DNA from: Desulfurivibrio dismutans
GTDB taxonomy: Bacteria > Desulfobacterota > Desulfobulbia > Desulfobulbales > Desulfurivibrionaceae
Assembly: GCF_029210385.1 (NCBI RefSeq)
Contig: NZ_JARGDQ010000001.1
Span: forward strand, 186,001 to 250,000
Length of the DNA: 64,000 bases
Direction: 5' to 3'
Position numbers and translations under genes: made by a program. Each line of letters begins with the position of its first letter. Position 1 is the stretch's first letter. Positions 9,545-17,728 of this stretch are shown here, piece after piece. The notes under the pieces were generated by a model. It saw only the letters and a list, made by a program, of their open reading frames with translations. It was not told where the DNA came from and did not search any database.

Positions 9545-9676
9545 GGGGGTCGCGGTAACCGGTAGCGGCGGGTTCGCCCGCCGCCAAGCGCATGGATGCG
9601 CAGGAGGCGGCGGGCGCCTCGGAGGCGGGCATGGATGCCCGCCGAGAATGAGCCGCTACCGGTTGCCGTGACCCCC
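9545..9676 (-). repeat. Palindromic element C
   Basis: 132 bp. Terminal arms GGGGGTCGCGGTAACCGGTA.. and ..TACCGGTTGCCGTGACCCCC match over 22 of 24 bases. The core, in reverse orientation to B, E and F, has GCGCATGGATGCGC and GGCGGGCATGGATGCCCGCCGAGAATGAGC. Flanking DNA (GCAAGCTGCGTGAAT) is shared with element E, so the repeated unit may be longer than the palindrome. Confidence 0.85.
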
Positions 9677-9760
9677 ATCCCGTGCCAAAACCAAAAAGTT
9701 TTCTTTTGGGTGCCATCCGGGGCAAAGGCGGCAAGGTCTGGTAGCAGCGCGGCAGCGCGT

Positions 9761-10360
9761 TTACCGCTTGGCCAGTAGGTAAATGCCGTAGGTCGCCCGC
9801 AGGTTGGGCAGAAAGGTGACCACGTTGCCGTAGCGGTCGTGGTGGTCGGTGTTGATGGCCGTCTCCCGCTTGATCCGCCAGCCCATTTTTTTCAGGAAAC
9901 GCTGGAAGTCGGCGATGCTGATGGTGCGGATGTTGGGGGTGTTGTACCATTCAAAGGGGAGTTGCTTGGAGATCGGCACCCGGCCGTGCCAGCAGATCTG
10001 CCAGCGGTTTTTCCAATGGCTGAAGTTAGGGAAACTCACCACCACCTGGTGGCCGATATCCAGCAGGGTTTTCAGCAGTTGGGCCGGGGCGTAAACCTGC
10101 TGCAGGGTCTGGCTTAAGATCACGTAGTCGAAGGTGCCGGCGGCGTAATCCTGCACCTCTTCGGTGATGTTGCCCTGCAGCACCGTCAGCCCCTTTTCGA
10201 TCCCTCGCAGCACCTTGGCTTCCACCATCTCGATGCCGGTGCCTTCGACGTTCTTGGTCTGCTTGAGCTGATACAGCAGGTCGCCCTCGCCGCAGCCCAG
10301 GTCCAGCACCTTGCTGCCCGGCTCAATCCAGGAGGCGATGACCGAGAGGTCAAAACGCAT
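9761..10360 (-). CDS. metW: MetW-type methyltransferase
   Basis: 199 residues. MRFDLSVIASWIEPGSKVLDLGCGEGDL is the standard MetW opening; VLDLGCGEG is the SAM-binding motif I. FDYVILSQTLQQV and VVVSFPNFSHWKNRWQICW are also family hallmarks. MetW works with MetX in homoserine acylation in some bacteria, although its reaction is not settled. I start at ATG 10360 because the family begins MRxDLxxIxxWI; the frame stays open upstream to a TTG at 10522 that overlaps metX, which would add 54 low-complexity polar residues. It follows metX on the same strand. Confidence 0.92.
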   Translation of the reverse strand: MRFDLSVIASWIEPGSKVLDLGCGEGDLLYQLKQTKNVEGTGIEMVEAKVLRGIEKGLTVLQGNITEEVQDYAAGTFDYVILSQTLQQVYAPAQLLKTLLDIGHQVVVSFPNFSHWKNRWQICWHGRVPISKQLPFEWYNTPNIRTISIADFQRFLKKMGWRIKRETAINTDHHDRYGNVVTFLPNLRATYGIYLLAKR

Positions 10361-10490
10361 CGTCGCCTCGCCGTTGGCGACCTCCGGTTGCCTCAGGCCG
10401 CCGGCGTCGGGCTCGTAAGGAGACGGATTGGCAATCGGTTCCCGATCATCATCAGGCGGGTCGGTAAGCTGTTCCCGATCACGCGTGGGG

Positions 10491-11669
10491 TCATTTGCTC
10501 TGTTCACGGCGTACCCTTTCAAGGAAGTTGGCGATCAGGCGACTCAGGCGCTGGTTGGGGATCAGGAAAGCGTCGTGGCCGGCGTCCGCCTTGATCTCGC
10601 AGAAACTGACGTCCCGGTTGTTCTTTTTCAGGGCCCGTACCAACTCCCGGGACTGGTAGGTGGGATAGAGCCAGTCCGAGGTGAAGGAGACCACCAGGAA
10701 GCTGGCCTTGGCGCCGGCGAAGACCTTGACCGCCGAATCCGCCTCGGCCCGCCGTTCCAGGTCGAAATAATCCGCCGCCTTGGTGACGTAAAGGAATGAG
10801 TTGGCGTCGAAACGCTCCACGAATTTGCTGCCCTGGTGGCGCAGGTAGCTTTCCACCTGGAAATCGATATCGTCGAACTGGAAGGAGAAATCCTCCTTGC
10901 CCTGCAGCCGGCGGCCGAACTTGCGGCGCAGGGCGACATCGGAGAGATAGGTGACATGCCCGATCATCCGGGCCACCGCCAGGCCGGTGGCGGGCTTTTC
11001 GCCGTCGTAATAATGGCCGTTGTTCCAGTTGGGGTCAGCCATGATGGCCTGCCGGGCGATCTCGTTGAAGGCGATGGCCAGGGCCGAATGGCGCATGGTG
11101 GTGGCCAGGGCAATAACACCACCGACCCGGTCGGGAAAGCGCAGGCTCCACTCCAGGGCCTGCATGCCGCCCAAAGAACCGCCCACCACCGCCAGCAGAC
11201 GCTCGATTCTCAGGTGGTCCAGCAGTTTTTTCTGCACCTCCACCATGTCGCCCACGGTGACCACCGGGAAATCCAGGCCGTAGGGCTTGCCGGTGGCCGG
11301 ATTGGTGGAACAGGGGCCGGTGGTGCCGCCGCAGCTGCCTAAAATGCTGGTACTGACCACAAAGTAGTGGTCGGTGTCGATGCCCTTGCCCGGCCCCACC
11401 ATGGTTTCCCACCAGCCGGGCTTGGTGTCCGCCTTGCTGTAGTAGCCGGCGGCGTGGCAGTCGCCGGAGAGGGCGTGGTGAATCAGAACCACGTTGTCCC
11501 TGGTGGGTGAGAGCTCTCCGTAGGTTTCGTAGGCCACGGTCACCGGCCCCAGCCGGGTGCCGCTTTCCAGCACCAGGGCTTCGGCCGGCTTTTCGGCAAA
11601 AGTATATGATTGTTTGGTTACGATGCCAACGGAGGGGCCGGAGGCGTCGTGTGCGGTATATTCACTCAT
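10491..11669 (-). CDS. metX: Homoserine O-acyltransferase
   Basis: Transfers an acyl group to homoserine for methionine synthesis. 392 residues, alpha/beta hydrolase fold. The nucleophile is S165 in VVGGSLGGMQALEW; the catalytic Asp and His are in TSDWLYPTYQ and ADAGHDAFL; GSCGGTTGPCSTNPATGKPYG is a conserved MetX signature. Whether acetyl-CoA or succinyl-CoA is used cannot be decided by eye; MetX-family members can use either. The next gene metW makes the pair a standard metXW unit; with cysK downstream, methionine and cysteine synthesis are grouped. Confidence 0.96.
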   Translation of the reverse strand: MSEYTAHDASGPSVGIVTKQSYTFAEKPAEALVLESGTRLGPVTVAYETYGELSPTRDNVVLIHHALSGDCHAAGYYSKADTKPGWWETMVGPGKGIDTDHYFVVSTSILGSCGGTTGPCSTNPATGKPYGLDFPVVTVGDMVEVQKKLLDHLRIERLLAVVGGSLGGMQALEWSLRFPDRVGGVIALATTMRHSALAIAFNEIARQAIMADPNWNNGHYYDGEKPATGLAVARMIGHVTYLSDVALRRKFGRRLQGKEDFSFQFDDIDFQVESYLRHQGSKFVERFDANSFLYVTKAADYFDLERRAEADSAVKVFAGAKASFLVVSFTSDWLYPTYQSRELVRALKKNNRDVSFCEIKADAGHDAFLIPNQRLSRLIANFLERVRREQSK

Positions 11670-11691
11670 GGTTGTTTACGCATTAGAGCCG

Positions 11692-12072
11692 CTACGCCAG
11701 CAACGGCGCCAGCACTTCGCACTTTTTGCACACCACCATCTTTTCTTTCCAGTTCTTGCGGGCCTGGCATTCACAGATGGTGCCGTTGATGAACCAGCAC
11801 ATTTTGCCGGCCCGGAACTCCCAGGCGGGGCATTTTTTCTTGCGGGAAGGCGGACATTTCTTTACCGTCCAGCAGGGTTTGGGGGCTTTTTCGTGCAGCT
11901 CGCGCTGGCGGGAGAGCAGAAAGTACATCTGGCGCTCCACATGGGGCGGGATGGAACGCCAGCCCTGTTCGTAGCTGTGGATGGCCTTGATGGAAGTACC
12001 CAGCAGTTCGGCGATCTCCTTCTGGGTTTTGCCAAGTTTTTTACGGGCCCTGTTAAATTCCGCGCTTTCCAT
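11692..12072 (-). CDS. HTH regulator with Cys-rich two-CW domain
   Basis: 126 residues. Residues 1-50 are an XRE/Cro helix-turn-helix (NRARKKLGKTQKEIAELLGT, then SIKAIHSYEQGWRSIPPHVERQ). Residues about 66-122 have a Cys-rich pattern, CW-4-CP, then CPAWEF, MCWFINGTIC, and C-x2-C near the end, which looks like the so-called two-CW domain; this may bind metal. GAGG lies 7 bases before the ATG. Single gene, divergent from the glycosyltransferase. A palindrome at 12136-12160 is a candidate operator. The ligand and targets are unknown. Confidence 0.85.
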   Translation of the reverse strand: MESAEFNRARKKLGKTQKEIAELLGTSIKAIHSYEQGWRSIPPHVERQMYFLLSRQRELHEKAPKPCWTVKKCPPSRKKKCPAWEFRAGKMCWFINGTICECQARKNWKEKMVVCKKCEVLAPLLA

Positions 12073-12135
12073 GTGCTTACCTCGTCTGCTGTGCTTGATG
12101 GGTAAGGGTCGCCGGCGAGACTACTGGCTGAACTT

Positions 12136-12160
12136 AATGGAACGGATTATAATCCATTAC
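12136..12160. promoter_or_regulatory. Palindrome between divergent genes, candidate operator
   Basis: GGATTATAATCC (12145-12156) is a perfect 12-bp palindrome, framed by a second pair TAATGG (12136-12141) and CCATTA (12155-12160). It contains TATAAT on both strands. It lies 64 bases upstream of the HTH gene and could bind that regulator; no clear -35 box was found. Confidence 0.4.
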
Positions 12161-12289
12161 TTCGGCCAAAGCCACCATTCAACCACTCTTTTCTGCTTTC
12201 TTTTTCCATGATGATGAATAATCCTTATTGTAAGCAGTTATACCACGTCGTCGACTGGAAAGAAAGTTCATTCCAATGAAAGGTGATAA

Positions 12290-13183
12290 ATGCTGATCAG
12301 TTGCGTTATTCCCACCCGTGATCGGGCGGCCATGGTGGTTGAAGCCGTGGCCAGTGTCTTGGCTCAGCAAGAATGTGCCGCCCGGCTGGAAGTGGTGGTG
12401 GTGGATGACGGCTCGGTGGACGGCACCAGCCGGATGCTGGCCGCCCGTTTTCCCGATCTGGAGATGATAACGGATAAAAGCCGACATTTGGCAGCAGTGG
12501 CACACGGGGGGAGGAAAAAGGTGGCGCCTCGAGAGCCCCTGCTGAAGCTGGTTAAGCTGCCGGGGCTGGGGCCGGGAACGGCCCGCAACGCCGGGGTGGC
12601 GGCGGCTACCGGCGAGATCATCATGTTTCTGGACTCCGATGATCTCTGGACCCCGGATCATGTGCGTTGTTTGCTGCCGCCGCTGAGTGCTGGTCATCAG
12701 GTGGTGTACGGCGTCACCCGTAATCAGGACCAGGTCGGCGGGGGGGAGTTCTTTATTCCGGAAGCGGCGCAGGCATGCGACGGCACCTGTTTTCATGAAC
12801 TGCTGCGCTGGTGTTTTCTGGTACCTTCGGCGGTGGCGGTTACCCGGGCGGCCTTTAACCGGGTGGGTGGCTTCAGCCGGTTGGGGTTGGGCGAAGACTG
12901 GGGATTTTTCCTGCAACTGTCCCAGTTTTACGATTTCGCCTTTGCCGGGCCGGCGATAATCACCGAGCGTCGCCTGCATGCCGGCAGCTTATGCTGTCTG
13001 CCCGACCGGGAAACTTTAAGTTCCACCCTGATCACCTTGCGGGATCTTCCCTGGCAGCCACCATTCCAGCCGGCGGCGGCCCAGCGTTTTGCCGAACTGC
13101 TGGACTGGCTGGCCGCCCGCCGGGAACCGCCGGCCACGGTGCAAGAGTGGTACCTGTCTTTAAAGCAGGACCAAATGCTGTAA
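12290..13183 (+). CDS. Family 2 glycosyltransferase
   Basis: 297 residues, GT-A fold. LISCVIPTRDRAAMVVEAVASVL and VVVVDDGSVDGTS form the nucleotide-sugar site; FLDSDDLW (114-120) gives the metal-binding DxD (D115, D117). Between the two motifs there is an extra stretch (about residues 62-95, basic, with PREPLLKLVKLPG) longer than in most GT2 enzymes. AAAGGTGA lies just before the ATG. No sugar-pathway neighbours are present, so donor and acceptor are unknown. It is transcribed alone and faces comM tail to tail with only 26 bases between them and no visible terminator. Confidence 0.88.
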   Translation: MLISCVIPTRDRAAMVVEAVASVLAQQECAARLEVVVVDDGSVDGTSRMLAARFPDLEMITDKSRHLAAVAHGGRKKVAPREPLLKLVKLPGLGPGTARNAGVAAATGEIIMFLDSDDLWTPDHVRCLLPPLSAGHQVVYGVTRNQDQVGGGEFFIPEAAQACDGTCFHELLRWCFLVPSAVAVTRAAFNRVGGFSRLGLGEDWGFFLQLSQFYDFAFAGPAIITERRLHAGSLCCLPDRETLSSTLITLRDLPWQPPFQPAAAQRFAELLDWLAARREPPATVQEWYLSLKQDQML

Positions 13184-13209
13184 ATCATTTATGTAACTAT
13201 CCAGCTCAT

Positions 13210-14733
13210 TTATTTTATTTCCAGCCGGCGGTACTGGATGGCTTCGGCCAGGTGGGCGGTGGTCAGTTCTCGGCTGTCGGCCAGATCGGCGATGGTGCGG
13301 GCGATTTTTAAAATCCGGTGGTAGGCCCGGGCTGAGAGCCCGAAACGGCGAACCGCCTCCTCCAGCAGGCGCCGGGAGGCGGGGTCTACCCGGCAGTGTT
13401 GGTCCAGGTCGACGGGTTTCATGCGGCTGTTGTAGAAGGCGGTTTTGCGGCGGGGAAAACGCCGTCGCTGGATTTCGTGGGCCTGGGCCACCCGCTGCCG
13501 GATGGCCGCCGAGGGTTCCGCCGGCCGATGGTCGCTCATTTCGGCAAATTTTACCGCCGCGACTTCCAGGTAAAGGTCGATGCGGTCCAGCAGGGGGCCG
13601 GAAAGCCGGTGGCGGTAGCGCTGGATCTGGGCCGGGGTACAGGTGCATTCATGGGTTTCGTTGCCCGGGTAATGGCCGCAGGGGCAAGGGTTGAGGGCCG
13701 CCACCAGCATGAAGGAAGCGGGAAAGAGCAGGCTCTGCTGGGCCCGGGCAATGGTGACCTGGCCGTCTTCCAGCGGCTGGCGCAGGCTTTCCAGCACGTT
13801 TTTGCGAAACTCCGGCAGTTCATCGAGGAACAGGATGCCGTTGTGGGCCAGGGAAACCTGGCCGGGCCGGGGCAGTTTGCCCCCGCCGATCAGCCCGGCG
13901 TCGGAAACCGTGTGGTGGGGCGAGCGGAAGGGCCGGGTCTGCAGCAGGCCGCAGCCGGCGGGCAACTCGCCGGCCACACTGTAGATCTTGGTGGTCTCCA
14001 GTGCCTCTTCAAAGGAAAGCTCCGGCAGAATGGTGGGCAGGCGGCGGGCCAGCATGGTCTTGCCGGCTCCCGGCGGTCCCTGCAGCAGGATATTGTGATG
14101 TCCGGCGGCAGCGATTTCGAGAGCCCTTTTAATATACTCCTGGCCCCGCACCTCGGCAAAATCAACCCCATAATCCGGCGGCGCTGCGACCGGCGAGGAA
14201 GCCTCCAGGGCCGGTGTTTCCCGCCGCCCCTGGATGATTTCCACCGCCTCTCCCAGCGAGTCCGCCGACAACAGCTTTACCCCCTGTACCATGGCCGCTT
14301 CCGCCGCGTTGGCCCTGGGCACCATCACCGCCGCCACCCCGGCCTGGCGTGCCGCCAGCACCATGGGCAGAATGCCGGGGGTCGGCCTCAGGCCGCCGTC
14401 CAGGGAAAGCTCGCCGATCAGGCACCAGTCGGCCACCCGGTCCGGGTCCAGAAAATCGCCGGCGGCCAGGATGCCCACCGCGATGGGCAAATCGTAGCCG
14501 GTGCCGCCCTTTTTCAGGTCCGCCGGGGCCAGGTTGATGGTGATTCGCCGAGCGGGGAAATCATAGCCGCTGTTCTTCACCGCCGCCTTGACCCGTTCCT
14601 TGCTCTCCCGCACCGCGCCTTCGGCCAGGCCCACGGTGGTGAACACCGGCAGCCCCCGGGAGATATCCACCTCCACATCCACCAGCAGTCCGTCCACCCC
14701 GACCACCGCTCCGCTTTTTACCTTAGCCAGCAT
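13210..14733 (-). CDS. comM: YifB/ComM-family AAA+ ATPase (Mg-chelatase-like)
   Basis: 507 residues. The N-terminal Lon-protease-like fold (VDVEVDISRGLPVFTTVGLA...) is followed by AAA+ with Walker A GPPGAGKTMLARRLPTILP and Walker B ILFLDELPEF, and NPCPCGHYPG with clustered cysteines; the C-terminal Mg-chelatase domain ends AYHRILKIARTIADLADS. In naturally competent bacteria ComM is a helicase that helps branch migration during transformation; in many others its role is untested. 40 bases separate its start from the end of the ABC permease gene upstream, so they may be co-transcribed. Confidence 0.95.
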   Translation of the reverse strand: MLAKVKSGAVVGVDGLLVDVEVDISRGLPVFTTVGLAEGAVRESKERVKAAVKNSGYDFPARRITINLAPADLKKGGTGYDLPIAVGILAAGDFLDPDRVADWCLIGELSLDGGLRPTPGILPMVLAARQAGVAAVMVPRANAAEAAMVQGVKLLSADSLGEAVEIIQGRRETPALEASSPVAAPPDYGVDFAEVRGQEYIKRALEIAAAGHHNILLQGPPGAGKTMLARRLPTILPELSFEEALETTKIYSVAGELPAGCGLLQTRPFRSPHHTVSDAGLIGGGKLPRPGQVSLAHNGILFLDELPEFRKNVLESLRQPLEDGQVTIARAQQSLLFPASFMLVAALNPCPCGHYPGNETHECTCTPAQIQRYRHRLSGPLLDRIDLYLEVAAVKFAEMSDHRPAEPSAAIRQRVAQAHEIQRRRFPRRKTAFYNSRMKPVDLDQHCRVDPASRRLLEEAVRRFGLSARAYHRILKIARTIADLADSRELTTAHLAEAIQYRRLEIK

Positions 14734-14773
14734 TTTTCCGGTTACCCCCTCAGGTATTTGGCATTTTGGCGCT

Positions 14774-16435
14774 TTATTGGGCCAGTTGGTCCAGCGCCCT
14801 GGCTCCTTTCAGGAAAAAAAAGAGCGCCACGCCGGTGGTGACCAGGGCGGCCAGTAGCAGGGCGCTCAGCAGCAGCGGCAGGTCGCCGGGGGCCGGGGCC
14901 CCGTGCCGCAGCCAGTTGCGCAGCAGGCGCCAGGCCGGATAGGTGGTGGCGGCAATGGTGGCGATGATCAGGCTCATGGCGCTGAGCAGGTAGAGCCAGG
15001 CGCCCCAGCCGCCTAGGGTGGCGGCCCGGTTCTCCGCCTTGAAATCGGCATAAATAGAGCCAAAACCCAGGGCCAGGGCCGGCAAGGCCCAGGCCAGGGG
15101 CAGCACCAGGGCCAGGGCGATCCACCACATGGGGCCGCTGACCCCCAGCAGATGATTGGACAGCAGGATCAGCAGCAGGGCCAGCAGGGTAAAGGGCGGC
15201 AGATAAAAAAGATATTTCCGCAGCAGGTAGGCGCGCATGCTCAACGGTGAGCTTTGCAGCAGCACCATGGCGCCGCCCTCGGCGCTGACGGAGGGAAAGA
15301 CGAAACGGGCGGCCAAAGAGGCGCAGACAAAGGTGCTCAGGCCGATATTGAGAAAGGCGATAACGTTGGCCAGGTATTCTTCCTGGATGAAGGCCCGGTC
15401 TAAAGGCAGGATCTTGAAGTTGTAGAGATAAACAATGATCAGCGCCCCGACCATGAAAAATTGGGCCCATTCGGTGGAATCCCGGAGCAGGGTTTTGGCC
15501 TCTTTGTGGAAGATCCGCCGCCAGGGGCGGGGCCGGTAATCGCTCAGTCGGCCGGCAAAGCGGCGGCCGCCGCCAAAGGATTCACAGGATTTACTGTAGC
15601 CCCGGAAGAACCAGCGGCTCATGGCCGCTTCGCCGAGAAAAAACAGCGCCACCGGGGTCAGGAGCAGCACCGCCAGCAGCAGCAGGTCCAGCTCCCGGTC
15701 CAGCAGGTAGAGCGCCAGCAGGTTGGCGCTCCAGGCCGGCGGCAAATAGCCGGCGGCGGGGGCCGACAGGGCCGAGAGATACTCGATGAAGTGTCCGTAA
15801 TTGTCCGGGTTGACCAGTTCTTCCGGGCGCAGCAGGCGGAACATCAGATAGATCAGAATCCCGAAGCAGATGGAAAGGTAAAGCACGATATCCTTGGTGC
15901 GCCGGGCGGGAAAGAGGTTGACCAGGATAATGGTCAGGAGCAGACCGGTACCGGTAGCCGACAGAATGGTGGCCAGCAGGGTGGGGGTCAGCAGCGGCCA
16001 GTAGAGCGGGCCGGTGTCAAACACCCGGCCGTAGGCCAGCAGAATCGGCAGCATGAACAAAAAAAGCATCCAGCCGGTGTAGAAGCTGGTGGTCAGGTAG
16101 CGCATGGCGAAGATGCGGGCCGGCGGCAGGGGGGCGGCAAAGACGATCTCGTTGTCTTTGGAGAGAAAGATGGTGGAAACCGAGGTGACCATGGCCGAGA
16201 ACATGACCATGGCAAAAAGCAGGATCCAGGCCATTTCAAAAATTTTTAAGCTCAGGATGATCCCCAGTTCGCTTTGTGCCTGAAAATAGGTGATCACCCG
16301 CAGGGCCACCAGGTGAAGGGCCACGGCCACCGCCAGGCTGAACAGGAGAACACCCAGCCCTTTACCGCCGGGCCGGCCGCCCGGCAGCAGCCGGTGGCGG
16401 GCGCTCAGCAGAAATGGACGCAAAAGATTGAACAT
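14774..16435 (-). CDS. ABC-2 type exporter permease
   Basis: 553 residues, rich in long hydrophobic segments: about eight or more membrane spans, for example LLFSLAVAVALHLVALRVI, ILLFAMVMFSAMVTSV, LLLTIILVNLF, and several in the last 200 residues. A polar cytoplasmic section around 290-315 ends FHKEAKTLLRD, as in large ABC-2 permeases that pair with an ATPase. The ATPase gene is directly upstream on the same strand. A separate promoter at 16486-16514 fits close to its start. The substrate is unknown. Confidence 0.85.
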   Translation of the reverse strand: MFNLLRPFLLSARHRLLPGGRPGGKGLGVLLFSLAVAVALHLVALRVITYFQAQSELGIILSLKIFEMAWILLFAMVMFSAMVTSVSTIFLSKDNEIVFAAPLPPARIFAMRYLTTSFYTGWMLFLFMLPILLAYGRVFDTGPLYWPLLTPTLLATILSATGTGLLLTIILVNLFPARRTKDIVLYLSICFGILIYLMFRLLRPEELVNPDNYGHFIEYLSALSAPAAGYLPPAWSANLLALYLLDRELDLLLLAVLLLTPVALFFLGEAAMSRWFFRGYSKSCESFGGGRRFAGRLSDYRPRPWRRIFHKEAKTLLRDSTEWAQFFMVGALIIVYLYNFKILPLDRAFIQEEYLANVIAFLNIGLSTFVCASLAARFVFPSVSAEGGAMVLLQSSPLSMRAYLLRKYLFYLPPFTLLALLLILLSNHLLGVSGPMWWIALALVLPLAWALPALALGFGSIYADFKAENRAATLGGWGAWLYLLSAMSLIIATIAATTYPAWRLLRNWLRHGAPAPGDLPLLLSALLLAALVTTGVALFFFLKGARALDQLAQ

Positions 16436-16485
16436 GGCAAGGGATAAACGGCAAGTTGGATGTTAGTGTTTGTTAGCGAAGGTGC

Positions 16486-16514
16486 ATTATGGAGTAATGA
16501 TGGCGGTTTGTCAA
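16486..16514 (-). promoter_or_regulatory. Sigma-70 type promoter of ABC permease
   Basis: On the minus strand TTGACA (16514-16509) and CATAAT (16491-16486) are 17 bases apart, a near-consensus match. The permease ATG follows about 50 bases on. Because element D separates it from the ATPase gene, this promoter may uncouple the two genes. Confidence 0.6.
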
Positions 16515-16530
16515 TCGTAAGCGGTCGCGT

Positions 16531-16610
16531 ATCCGGCGGCCTCTTGCACGTCCATGTGTCCGGCCGCCGACGAACCCGCCGCTACCGGCGCTACCGGGTT
16601 TCACGGCCCC
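16531..16610 (+). repeat. Palindromic element D (degenerate half copy)
   Basis: Matches the right half of element E: CCGGCGGCCTCTTGCACGTC then CATGTGTCCGGCCGCCGACG and AACCCGCCGCTACCGG, then CACGGCCCCCGTCC. The left half and the left arm are lost. It overlaps the last codons of the ABC ATPase (stop at 16591), so the protein tail is repeat-derived. Confidence 0.7.
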
Positions 16611-17445
16611 CGTCCAAGCTCGACCCGACTTTGAGTTGCCCTTGGGCGGAGCGGTCCTGCAGGGCGCTGATCACTGCCTGCAGTTCGTGGGAGCCGGTGA
16701 GTTCCAGGAAGATATCCTCCAGGTCGCCGCGCTGATCCTTGGCCAGGGAGCGAAGCTGTTCCATGTCGCCCAGGGCCTTGAGGCGGCCGTCGACGATGAT
16801 GCCGATGCGGTGGCAGAGTTCTTCCGCCACCTCCAGCGAGTGGGTGGAGAGGAAGACGCTGCGGCCGGTGGCGGCGTGCTGCTTGAAAAGCTCTTTGACC
16901 AGCCGGGCGCTTTTGGGGTCCAGCCCCACCATGGGTTCATCCACCACGATCAGGGGCGGCTCCAGCATGAAGGCGGCGGTGATGATCAGCTTTTGCTTCA
17001 TGCCGTGGGAGTAGCTTTCCACCAGGTGGTCCTGCCATTGGTCGAGATCAAAAAGTTCCAGCAGGTGGGGCACGTTGCGCTTGAAAGTGGCCGGTGGCAG
17101 CCGGTAAAGGCCGGCCATGAACTGGAGAAACTCCTGGCCGGTGAGTTTTTCATACAAAAAAGGGCGGTCGGGAATATAGCCGGTGCGGGCCTTGCCCCAG
17201 GCCGGGTCGGCCGCCAGATCCCGGCCCATGATGCTGACGCGGCCGGCATCGGGTTTGAGCAGGCCCACCAGCATGCGGATGGTGGTGGTCTTGCCGGCCC
17301 CGTTGGGTCCTAAAAAACCGAAGATTTCGCCGGCGCTGACCGTCAGTTCCAGGTCTTTTACCGCCTGGTGGGCGCCGAAGCGTTTATTAAGCCCTTTCAC
17401 TTCAAGGATCGGGGCCGGGGTATCTGGTTTTTCGTTACCGGTCAT
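16591..17445 (-). CDS. ABC transporter ATP-binding protein
   Basis: 284 residues. Walker A GPNGAGKTTT (46-55), a variant signature YSHGMKQK (instead of LSGGQ, normal for drug/lantibiotic-type exporters), Walker B LIVVDEPMVGLDP and the switch H in STHSLEVAEE. GGGAG sits 5 bases before the ATG. It should power the permease encoded next. The final residues (VGSSLDGGRETR) are coded by the dispersed repeat and element D, so the natural stop was probably replaced when the repeat landed there. Confidence 0.93.
   Translation of the reverse strand: MTGNEKPDTPAPILEVKGLNKRFGAHQAVKDLELTVSAGEIFGFLGPNGAGKTTTIRMLVGLLKPDAGRVSIMGRDLAADPAWGKARTGYIPDRPFLYEKLTGQEFLQFMAGLYRLPPATFKRNVPHLLELFDLDQWQDHLVESYSHGMKQKLIITAAFMLEPPLIVVDEPMVGLDPKSARLVKELFKQHAATGRSVFLSTHSLEVAEELCHRIGIIVDGRLKALGDMEQLRSLAKDQRGDLEDIFLELTGSHELQAVISALQDRSAQGQLKVGSSLDGGRETR
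16612..16640 (+). repeat. Short dispersed repeat, copy 2
   Basis: GTCCAAGCTCGACCCGACTT then TGAGTTGCC, preceded by GGCCCCC. Directly abuts element D, and overlaps the 3' end of the ATPase gene. Confidence 0.5.
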
Positions 17446-17535
17446 GGCGTCTCCCGGGGTGAGGTTTTTTGTTAAATTATTCTGATTGATTGATTGATCT
17501 CAGGGGCCGATTTTTTGGGGTTTTGGTTAGGGGGT

Positions 17536-17666
17536 GGGGGCCGCGGAAACCGGTAGCGGCTCATTATCGGCGGGCATCCTGCCCGCCTCCGAGGCGCTGG
17601 CGGCCTCCTGCGCGTCCATGCGCCCGGCCGCAGGCGAACCCGCCGCTACCGGTTTCCGCGGCCCCC
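17536..17666 (+). repeat. Palindromic element E
   Basis: 131 bp with perfect 24-bp terminal inverted repeats: left 17536-17559 begins GGGGGCCGCGGAAACCGGTA; right is 17643-17666. The core carries CTCATTATCGGCGGGCATCC, GCCCGCCTCCGAGGCG and TGCGCGTCCATGCGC. It fills the 283-base gap between the transglutaminase-like gene and the ABC ATPase gene, so read-through RNA there would form a very stable hairpin. Confidence 0.9.
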
Positions 17667-17728
17667 GTCCGAGATTCACGCAGCTTGCTCTTTGCCCTTG
17701 GTGGCCAGTTCCCCGTTCCTGTTGTCGT

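Noticed and set aside
9336-9950. 204-codon minus-strand frame between metW and cysK
   Set aside because: It runs through element C and overlaps both genes; part of its protein is just the translated repeat.
13396-14841. 481-codon frame on the plus strand
   Set aside because: Antisense to comM, whose motifs are complete on the other strand.
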